Shown in pieces: positions 56,160-64,000 of a DNA stretch of 64,000 bases (position 1 is the first letter of the stretch; each line of letters begins with the position of its first letter). Origin of the DNA: Notolepis coatsorum (taxonomy: Eukaryota > Chordata > Actinopteri > Aulopiformes > Paralepididae); assembly GCA_963971535.1 (NCBI GenBank), contig OZ020591.1:20229790-20293789 (forward strand), given 5' to 3'. Below the pieces are notes generated by a model. That model had not been told where the DNA came from and made no database searches. It saw only the letters and a list, made by a program, of their open reading frames with translations. Both the position numbers and the translations under genes were made by a program.

Positions 56160-56673
56160 CAGGGGTTCCCAAACTTTTCAGGCCAGGGCCCAGAAAATAA
56201 GGCGTCAGAGAGCCGCGGCCCAATGCACATCGTCAGGCTTTTTTTTTTTTTTTTTTGCCAGGCGACCGATTAAGTTAGTTCAAGTTAGTTATTCATTTAT
56301 ATGTGCTATTTATGAGAGGGCTAACTTGTTGCAAAATAATAATGATAATAATAATAGCCTCATTAAAATACTATTGTTGCTTCGGTTGTTTTCAGCGTTT
56401 TATGTGCATAATCTGTTATTTAGTTTGAAATGTTCGTTGAAATAAGTAGATTTTTCGTTTTTGTTTATTTATTAAGTTAATATAAAACCATAGTCACATT
56501 TTAGAATACAATAGAATAGAATTTTAGAATACAACTAGAAACACTGTCCTGGCCTGCTTCTAAGTTCAGTGGCCTGACAAAAAAATAATAATAAAAAAAA
56601 AATCATCTCGCGGCCCACCCGTGGCTGCTCGCGGCCCACCTTTGGGTCGCGACCCCGACTTTGGGAACCACTG
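56160..56673. mobile_element. hAT element, 514 bp (TSD CTCTAGAC/CCCTAGAC)
   Basis: Ends CAGGGGTTCCCAAACTTTTC and CTTTGGGAACCACTG, a common vertebrate hAT form. Flanks at 56152-56159 and 56674-56681 agree at 7 of 8. Non-coding. Confidence 0.92.
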
Positions 56674-56825
56674 CCCTAGACCAGTGTTTCTCAACTGGTG
56701 GGTCGCGACCCAAAAGTGGGTCGCGGGGCCATTTTGAGTGGGTCGCGGATGTGTGCATATAAAAAAAAAAAAAAGTAAAAAAAAAATATATATATATATT
56801 TTTTTTTGTACTTTTTTTTTTTTTT

Positions 56826-56992
56826 GCAGTACCTATCTTTGTGAAAGTGGCTTCTCAGCTCTGGTCCAGCTGAAGACAAAGCAGAGGAACATATTGGACA
56901 TTGAGCATGACCTCAGAGTTGCTTTGTCTACCATCACCCCAGACTTTGAGACTCTTGTCAGGAGCAAACAACATCCCCAGTTATCCCATTAG
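56826..56992 (+). pseudogene. hAT transposase C-terminus (ZBED5/Buster-like)
   Basis: Encodes STYLCESGFSALVQLKTKQR, NILDIEHDLRVALSTITPDF, ETLVRSKQHPQLSH, stop. The Y-L-C-E-x-G-F-S-A-L and D-L-R-V-A-L-S patterns are the hATC domain of Buster/ZBED5-like transposases. The rest of the transposase is deleted, a typical internal-deletion derivative. Poly-A and AT runs directly upstream mark the deletion joint. Confidence 0.8.
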
Positions 56993-57370
56993 TTCCCTGG
57001 GATGTTAAGCTAAGAAGTCTGCTAAGAAGGATATATTATTTATTATTATTATTATTATTTTATTTCATTGTGTTTTCAGCCGTAGTTGCACTTTTGTTGC
57101 AACCCCAGTTATCCCATTAGTTCCCCCAAACGTAGGTATGTTATGTTAAGCTAAGAAGTCTGCTAGGAAGCATAATTATTTATTATTATTATTTTATTTC
57201 ATTGGGTTTTTAGCCCTAGTTGCACTTTTGTTGCAACCCCAGTTATCCCATTAGTTCCCCCAAACATAGGTCTGTTATGTTAAGCTAAGAAATCTGCTAA
57301 GAAGCATATATTATTTATTATTATTTTATTTCATTGGGTTTTTAGCCCTAGTTGCACTTTTGCTGCACTT
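56970..57370. repeat. About 130-bp tandem repeat, 3 copies
   Basis: Units containing CCCCAGTTATCCCATTAGTT begin at about 56972, 57102 and 57238. The first unit includes the transposase stop, so the repeat duplicated the 3' UTR. Confidence 0.9.
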
Positions 57371-57951
57371 TTTTGTGTTTATTTCATGTTTTTAACAGTG
57401 CATGAAAGATTGTGTATTACTGCAATATTTCTTTTTTATAAATCATAGTGGTTCAAACATTTGGGTCGCGACTTAATGACTAAGGAAAATGTTGGGTCCC
57501 GAGGCTAGACCAGTTGAGAACCACTGCTCTAGGCGGTATTTTTGTATGAATGTGTGAATGAAAAAGTAAAACTTTCTACATCCTGAACGATAGATAATTG
57601 ATGTTGAATGGGCCATAGTAATGTCAATTTAGCAATACAATTTAAAAGGTTATAGCCCTGCAAATAAGGTGAACATCTCCAATGCCCATAGACAAATAGA
57701 GCTGGCAGAGGATCGTTTAGGATGATCAAAGTGCTGCCAGAGAATGGGTTAATAATAATTATTATACATTTTTTTTCCCTGTTGTACCGAACTCGTACCG
57801 AACCGTGACCCCAATACTGAGGTACGTACCGAACCGTGGCTTCTGTGTACCGTTACACCCCTAGTTGTTAGCTATCTTAACGCTAACGTTAGTTTAAAAG
57901 GTTTTAACCGCTACGGGCATATAGAATGGCGAGGATATAAAGCATGTTAAC

Positions 57952-58620
57952 ACTTTGACTGCCGGAAAACGCTTAAAAGCGTCATTCCCCGCCATGCTCA
58001 AGTTGCCGGAGGACGCTTTACAGCGTCCTTATATCAATATTTCAAAAATCTGCGATCGGATTCATATTTCCCCTCCGCTGGCCTGAGATCCACCAGGAGG
58101 ACCCACTGAGCTCTCTGGCGGTTCAGGAGCGCCATCTGGTGGCCGATCGGCGCAATCGCCAAACAGGAAGTGCTATGGAGGTTGTGCTGGTCGGCCGTAT
58201 TACTTCCGGGCACTCTGTTTGGCTACCGGGACTCGATCTCGACACAATACATAGCGATCGATTGCCAATAACTCGATAAACAACATGATTTGGACATATA
58301 TACTATTATACAAGCTGGAAATGGACCCGATATTTCTACATACCATAATAGGTAAATGACTGTTCCACGCTCATCGCCCAACGGCGCGAGGAGGATACGG
58401 TAAGATTCAGCGCTATTTTTTATCGTATTCCATATAAACTGTTATGATGAACATATCACCCACACTAGATGAATGATATAACGCTGCCCACGGAATTATA
58501 AACGATCCCCCGCCCATCCGGTCATCATCAGATCATACGTAGATCATTCTAGAAGTATGTCCAATTGAAATTTTTTATATCGCCCCGATTGCCATCAAAC
58601 TGTATTTCATAACAAAGTTG
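57952..58620. mobile_element. PiggyBac-like element, truncated copy
   Basis: TTAACACTTTGACTGCCGG at 57952 starts a copy of the family; 58080-58610 aligns with 55590-56060. The far half is missing. 58621-58822 unassigned. Confidence 0.7.
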
Positions 58621-58699
58621 TTGTTGCTTCCAGTGACTGAGAACCATTTTTGTTTACCTTCGTCATCATATCTGATATATTATGTTACGTCTGACAACT

Positions 58700-58822
58700 C
58701 TGTATTTAACATATGTCTGAACAGAACTCTTGGTCAGTCTATGGCCAGACGCTAATGTGTTAACATGTTGTCTCTGACTATAAACTGTCCCTTCATTGTG
58801 GCCACGGTGAAATAAACGTTCC

Positions 58823-58880
<58 letters not shown>
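58700..58880 (+). mobile_element. Retroposon tail with (TTA)n
   Basis: TGAAATAAACGTTCC followed by about 18 TTA units (58823-58877) looks like a LINE or SINE 3' tail. A second L2-like tail (GAAAAGTGCTTTATAAAT) is at 59289-59330. The rest of 58880-59569 is unassigned. Confidence 0.5.
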
Positions 58881-59577
58881 AATGACTCAGAATGATTTGT
58901 AAACGGCTCATCGTTTAGTCCTTTAATATTTCCCATTACATCTTCTAACGGCAACATATAGGTCCCTGACATTGAATAGAATATTAAAATAGAAAAAAAG
59001 GAAAAACGATCAAAAAAATATTCTGTATTTTATTTGCCCATACTGGTAAATTGCAGGGACATAACTGTATACAAGACATATTTATGTTATGCTTCAAATT
59101 AGCAGTGCAAATCTGTTTAAATTTGTCATACAATTTTTATTGAGTGTGTAAATCACTAATAGAACAAAAACAACAAACTGTGCGTGTGCGCTTGTAGTAT
59201 TCCTTGAATGACATAATCTCACACACACACACACATACCATTGCATTAATCAGAAGTACAAGGAACTCTGCATACCTTTGTTTCACAATGAAAAGTGCTT
59301 TATAAATAAAATTAATTATTATTATTGTAAATAACCCCATGAATGGTTTATTATTTGTATGGGTTATTATTACCTGCTTCATATTTGTGATGTTACTGGT
59401 TTCAGTGTGTGCCTAAAGTTATAAATGTGTTGGGCAGTTTATACAGATCTATGCCAATTAATGTTTATGTATATCCGGGGCTTTTATTAGAAGAATTGAT
59501 AGAGGCCTAGTACGGTATGTGTATATGTGACCTTTATTTTGAAAACTGTCACTGTCTTGCGAGGCAACCGTGTTTAC

Positions 59578-60408
59578 TAGGCTTGAGCGTTATGACGGTA
59601 TTACGGTATACCAGGGTATTTAGAAATCCCGTCCGTCTGATTTTCAATACCGTCAAAAATACAGATGTTTCTTTCTAGATGGGATCGTCGCAGCGAGTGG
59701 AACGCTCAGCCAGTATTCGTATAACTAGGGTTATAGAACAACCTTTGTTCCTGTCGGTCGCCCATCTCGCATGTGTGTTAATCTGCATGACAAATAAAGA
59801 CTTATTCTTCTATAGAATGCGGTTATGGACCGGAGGCCGTCCGTTTATTAAGGTTGAATGGACCATGGGTCCACTTTCAGACATCGGATGATTCGGGTAT
59901 CAGAGCGTTTTTCTAAAGTTTTGAGAGTATGGATTCGTGCGTGAATGTGGACCCGGGAACACGTTGTTTGGGTAAGTAAGTTATGTTATGGTTAAGAGTA
60001 TGGAAGATGAACGTATGAGGGTCCGGATATCTTTTCTTAGAACGAGGGACGTTCGTATGGATAATTGTCTGAGTTATGAATGCCGGGAGTGTATGGTTGG
60101 TAACATTGTTTACATTGGTAACACGGATTGCTAAGGAATTTAGGTTTGAAGTTGAAAGTGCACGTTTAGGTTGAAAGAACGGCCCTAATGTCAAAGCGTT
60201 TCAATATAAGCGTCTTGTATCATTCTTAAGATACCACAGTTATGTTGTGGAGGATGTAAATGAACGTGTGCTTGCTTATGTAGAAACAATGCAAGATAAT
60301 CCCGCCCCCCCACCCCCCCGCTGATTAAAGTCATACCGTCATATACGTATACCGGGGTGTGATGTCAGAAAGGGATGAAGGTATAAAAAAAATTAACGCC
60401 CAAGCCTA
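59578..60408. mobile_element. hAT element, 831 bp (TSD GTGTTTAC)
   Basis: Ends TAGGCTTGAGCGTTATGACG and TTAACGCCCAAGCCTA, with perfect duplications GTGTTTAC at 59570-59577 and 60409-60416. Both arms carry the ACGGTATTACGGTATACC-like motif. No coding sequence that I support. Confidence 0.95.
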
Positions 60409-60543
60409 GTGTTTACGTTTGTGCTTTTGACAGTGAAATGTTCTGTTCAGCTTAGCTTGAAGGAAAGACGCTATCAAAAAGGTTTAATCGACCCCTATGA
60501 GGCCATAGGTCTTACGGTGGGATTTTAATTGTTTATAGAAGAG

Positions 60544-60915
60544 TAGGGTTGGGCATTGACGATTTGAACGATTCCGATTCCGATTCTCCATTTCGATTCC
60601 TGTTCTAAACGATTCTCGATTCCGATTATTTGAGGTGCAGGTCAAAACACGTCACAGCTTATTTCGCCGGAGATTTAAAAAAAAATTATCTTTAATTTTT
60701 TTCATACTATTCACATTGTCAGTTGACTTGATACAGTTTAATTTGGTTGCTGTACTGTAACTATGGTATTAATTAACAAAGTAAAAAAACATATATTTTA
60801 TTTAAAAAAAAAAAATTATAAGAGTCGAAAAATTAATAATCAAAATGCAAATATATCCAGAACCGGAAGTTAGGAACTGGTTCCTATTAGAACCGGTTCT
60901 CGGTGCCCAACCCTA
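60544..60915. mobile_element. hAT element, 372 bp (TSD TAGAAGAG)
   Basis: Ends TAGGGTTGGGCATTGACG and CTCGGTGCCCAACCCTA, with perfect duplications TAGAAGAG at 60536-60543 and 60916-60923. Arms contain GATTCCGATTCC repeats. Non-coding. Confidence 0.95.
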
Positions 60916-60959
60916 TAGAAGAGGAATGTAATACTAGAAAGGTTGAGATCCAAGGCAGC

Positions 60960-61100
60960 TCTACACATTTTTAAAAAGCCTTTATTTATTGGCTTACATT
61001 ATTTAGAAAATTCTTTAAAAAAACCGACATGTTTCGGCCTACATGGCCTTCTTCAGGGTGTTGTAGCTGTGACAAAAGCAATACTGTGACTAAATAGAGG
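60960..61100 (-). mobile_element. Probable Penelope-like element end
   Basis: The minus strand carries CCTGAAGAAGGCCATGTAGG then CCGAAACATGTCGG, a form common in animal repeats and reported in Penelope-like elements with hammerhead ribozymes. The AT-rich sequence to 61560 may be its body, but no RT or GIY-YIG coding is present. Confidence 0.45.
61024..61056 (-). ncRNA. Hammerhead-like ribozyme motif
   Basis: Read on the minus strand from 61056: CUGAAGA, then A, GGCC-AUGUA-GGCC (a perfect 4-bp stem II with 5-base loop), GAAA, C, AU, GUC. This is the hammerhead core order with a very short stem III. The extra A before stem II departs from consensus, and stem I pairing (ACACC with GGUUU) is weak, so activity is uncertain. 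Confidence 0.4.
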
Positions 61101-61983
61101 AAAAAAGGAAAAAACATAACTCCGGGAGTGACTAATTACAATGGGGGACAGCTGGTCCCAAATGAATGGAGGCAAAGCAACATTCTCAACTTGAGTTGAA
61201 GAAATATACAATAATACTAAATAGAAATAAACAAATTTGTATATTATATAAGTATATATACACAAACTCAAAATATTATAACAACATAAAGAAATGAGTC
61301 AAAACAAACATAGAATAGATCAATAATAATATAAACAATTATCAAAAATTATCAAAAAACAAACGACAATGTAAGAGCATTGAGTAATGCAAGACAAAAA
61401 ATAATACTATAATGTAATCTACTTAGCCTATAAAAGTGACAGTATGTCCATAGAGTCATTTAAACCTGCAAAGAGGTGGCCTGTAGTCTATCAAAATACA
61501 ATAAATAACAATGTATAAATACAATAAATAAATAAAGTGTTCTACTGGCCTATAAAAATGATACCATGTCTATGCAGGGTACAAAATAGTCACACGCCCA
61601 CCGCCACAGGCTTGTAGATATAATGTTTGGCCGTCATAAATTAAGGCCTGGGCGCCATCTGGCGGCCAACTAAATCCACTGCATGATGCATGGAGTAGTC
61701 CAGCTGAGCGGGAGAAATGTCGTGGGAGCGGGTGGAAGTTGCCCAATCTGGAACAATCTCCGGGGCTGCAGCTGGACCCTATTGGATGCGGGCGTGGTGA
61801 GTTGAAACGAAAGTGAAACTGTGTGTGTGTGTGAGATGCGCTCTGCTCACGAGATCAAGTTTGTAACATGAGACGCACATGAGATCTGTCTTCATCCGTT
61901 CTTTAGCCTACTACAAAAAAAAACCTGCAATCGCGTTTTTGATTGTGCTCTGATATTTAATTTTGCATTTGATTTGACCAAAT

Positions 61984-62419
61984 ATGTGGAGGCATATTCC
62001 CGGAGTAGCTCCCCCGGGTCCCCCCTCAAAATTAAGAAAAACAGGCGACAACATTAACGTTGACGAGTCAGTTGCTACCACCAGCACCACCGATAACACT
62101 GCACCTGCTACTAGCGTCGGTGTAGTTAGGAAATTTAACCAGAAATGGTACACATCTGATTCCGGGAAACCACGAGAATGGCTTAAATTTGAGGGGGGGG
62201 GGGGGGGTAAAGTTTTGTATACCATGTCGTGCCAAAGCAACGGATAAAAGAAAACGAAATTCATTTGTCATCGGGACGTCGGTGATGAAACTGGAAGCCA
62301 TCAAAAGCCACGAGACGTCACGCTGTCACAGGGACTGCTCTGTTGTATACAAAGCACAGTCTACTCCGCTCCTGGCTGCTCCGACTGTTGACCAAGCTGT
62401 CAGAGTCGACTCTGGCTAA
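61984..62419 (+). pseudogene. hAT transposase N-terminus with TTF-type zinc finger
   Basis: The first frame (61984-62190) has GVVRKFNQKWYTSDSGKPRE and WLKFE; after a poly-G run (62192-62207) a second frame gives KFCIPCRAKATDKRKRNSF, IGTSVMKLEAIKSHETSRC, HRDCSVV. The pattern R-K-F-x-x-x-W...W-L...C-x-x-C...F-x-x-G...H...H is the TTF-type zinc finger at the N-terminus of ZNF862-like hAT transposases, which binds the element ends. The G run length has shifted the frame. The catalytic region is absent; an LTR relic starts at 62470. Confidence 0.72.
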
Positions 62420-62469
62420 AATGCGGATACTATTCCGTAACGCCCACGCTATAGCGAAAAAATCAAGAC

Positions 62470-63906
62470 TGTAACTGAGGGGTACAATTCCCTGACTGTA
62501 TTACTAGATATGATACTTACTACCACTACCTTTGTACTTAATATTCGGCCACCCAGTACACGGCATAAATATATTATCATGAACACTCTCACGTAGATGA
62601 AACGGATCCAACACAAATGTACGAATTAGAAACAGGTCTTTATTTCCTACACAGCGATGGTGTGTAGAATAAGCACTTAATCACTTAATTACATTTATGA
62701 ATTGAAATAGTATGCACTTTTATGGCAAGGAGTATTCGTCGGTATATCAATAGATAATGTCCAATCTCTGAAGGCGCAGGTGGTAAATATACGACCTGGA
62801 ATAGTTAAGGAATAACAGCAATGATACTTTAATGATTATAGGCTGGATACACTAGAGGGGGTTAATCCGGTCGATTGTAAGCCGACAGGAGTAGGAGGGG
62901 GGGGGGGGGGGTAGAATCCAGCTGCCTCGTCCGGCCAAGGGTATCCCAGGTGAACCCACTGTAGTGCCGTTCAATGCGCCGGCGATCCTTGGACCACAGA
63001 TGAAAGCAGGTGGACTCTTTGTGGGCCGGCTCTCTCCGGTCCACGGGGGAGAGATGTGGAGAGACCTCGTCTTGCAGAGCGTCTCCTCACCTTGCGTCCT
63101 CTCCAGGGGGGGGGGTTCCAACACACGGTAGTGTCGGGGGTCTTTATCCATAGAATAATCAAAGTATCCAAAGCATAATCCGTGCCTGGGAAGGCGGGCT
63201 GTCGTCGGTAGAATAATCCGGTATACAGGTCCACTCGCTCGTCGGCTCTGGGGCTCCTCGGGTGCAGCTTCACATAGGGTCAACCACCCTGGGTAAGCAG
63301 CCAGTTCTCTGCCCGAAACGATGGGGTACTGACTACGGTAGTATTCTCACCGCACGAAGCACTATATATTAACAGACTATTATTAGCTTAATAGACTACG
63401 TCCAACTCGACGATATAGTGCCAAATATGACTATTCAAATATTAATATACACGATGTCTCAATACCGATGGTAGGCCGAACTTGGCCTTACTCCCACACG
63501 TGGCATCGCGGGGAGGCTTTACGTCTGTGACTCTATTGGAGGGTAAGAAACTGGACTGAAAAGAAAGTCCTACTTTAGTAGCGCAGTATATATACGCACT
63601 ATGAACAAATAGTCCCATTAGTGGTGCGGTAGCCAAATTCCTATGCGGAACTAGGACTTGTTCGTACATGTCGAGCGGTACGTTTGAACTGGGTCTGAGG
63701 GGTATGGCAGCCTGGCACCAAGGTCTCGACCAATAGTAGAATGGAGACTATTATGGGATGTTCAGTAGGCTAGAATGGATATTCAATGCATATTGTACAA
63801 GGAATATACAAGGGATATCAGGGAATATTAGAGAATATACAAATACAATTAAATATATATATATAAATAAATATATATATTCGGTTTAATCTGGCCCTTC
63901 ACAACA
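62470..63906 (-). mobile_element. LTR retrotransposon relic: 3' LTR at the window edge
   Basis: Fossil. A single LTR of about 1.44 kb with the same ends as the one at 24515-25817 (TGTTGTGAAGGG and CAGTTACA in minus orientation). A purine-rich tract (AGGGGGGTGG on the minus strand) directly borders its 5' side at 63907-63920, so this is the 3' LTR of a minus-strand element whose body lies beyond 64000. It is diverged from the other LTR and is a separate copy. Poly-G near 62897. State of the rest cannot be judged. Confidence 0.7.
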
Positions 63907-64000
63907 GCCACCCCCTGAATAGGTCCCAGACCTAATCAGTTAAACGGAGACAGATTAATCGCGTTGTCTATTTACACATAAGGGTTTGCTGTAGGGGTCA

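Larger units (their letters stand above)
56682..57526 (+). mobile_element. hAT element with transposase C-terminus (TSD CCCTAGAC/CTCTAGGC)
   Basis: Ends CAGTGTTTCTCAACTGGTGG and CCAGTTGAGAACCACTG. Flanks 56674-56681 and 57527-57534 agree at 6 of 8. It directly abuts the previous hAT at the same target. Carries a C-terminal transposase exon (56826-56992) and a roughly 130-bp tandem repeat. Confidence 0.9.
53411..57752. mobile_element. PiggyBac-like element, opposite orientation, with nested insertions
   Basis: TTAACCCATTCCCCGCCA at 53411 and GCCAGAGAATGGGTTAA at 57752. It aligns in reverse to 43919-44379 plus 49380-49885. It holds a hAT at 53583-55580 and two hATs back to back at 56160-56673 and 56682-57526. 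Poly-C at 55974-55983 corresponds to the poly-G of the other copy. Confidence 0.8.
50389..57863. mobile_element. hAT element enclosing a multi-layer nest (TSD GTTGTTAG)
   Basis: Ends TAGGGGTGTAAC (interrupted at base 12) and GTGTACCGTTACACCCCTA, with perfect duplications GTTGTTAG at 50381-50388 and 57864-57871. Same family as 44380-49379. It contains a hAT inside its own left TIR, another hAT at 52369, and a piggyBac-like copy at 53411 with further insertions. Confidence 0.9.

Noticed and set aside
59679-60194. ORFs of 70 and 93 residues on opposite strands
   Set aside because: Inside a short non-autonomous hAT with no transposase motif.
62852-63669. Minus-strand ORFs of 60-143 residues
   Set aside because: They fall inside the LTR and overlap each other in different frames; no domain.

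Overview
The window looks like a teleost fish chromosome segment made almost entirely of transposable elements nested in one another. The fish call rests on Rex1-type and L2-type LINEs, very many hAT and piggyBac-like DNA elements, L2-type 3' tails, a LINE/SINE tail typical of fish near 38.1-38.2 kb, and long CA, GT and TAA microsatellites. I found no complete host gene. The only possible host coding sequence is a weak two-exon candidate at 2388-2747.

Layout. 0-3.2 kb: a 36-bp minisatellite, a LINE 3' end with a 64-bp perfect inverted repeat, GT arrays and a Rex1-type fragment. 3.2-8.5 kb: a nearly complete L2 LINE (ORF1 with SGNH esterase, ORF2 with endonuclease and reverse transcriptase), then an L2-derived short element. 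8.6-12.8 kb: microsatellites, Rex1-type and other LINE 3' ends, a MITE and a 35-bp minisatellite. 12.8-15.3 kb: a LINE C-terminus holding three hAT elements inside one another. 15.8-20.5 kb: hAT elements, one with a 100-bp perfect foldback, a hAT transposase scrap and two tRNA-like modules. 20.6-25.8 kb: a BEL/Pao relic, a hAT transposase C-terminus, and the 5' LTR plus gag-like end of an LTR retrotransposon relic on the minus strand.

27.6-42 kb is a six-layer nest. From outside in: piggyBac-like relic, hAT (27820-41663), RTE-like LINE on the minus strand, Harbinger-like element (28961-39001), hAT (30232-38514), and a full-length L1-type LINE (30303-37661) with two open ORFs and a 16-bp target-site duplication (TSD). 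43.9-49.9 kb: a piggyBac-like element holding a hAT, which holds two LINEs, one a near-complete Rex1. 50.4-57.9 kb: a hAT holding hATs and a second piggyBac-like copy that itself holds at least four more elements. 57.9-64 kb: two clean hAT elements, a Penelope-like tail with a hammerhead-like motif, a hAT zinc-finger fragment, and the 3' LTR of a second LTR relic that runs off the right edge.

Most DNA-element boundaries were fixed by reading both terminal inverted repeats (TIRs) and matching 8-bp (hAT), TTAA (piggyBac) or 3-bp (Harbinger) duplications. In several places a related copy elsewhere in the window shows the empty site. Family names come from recognised motifs, not database searches.
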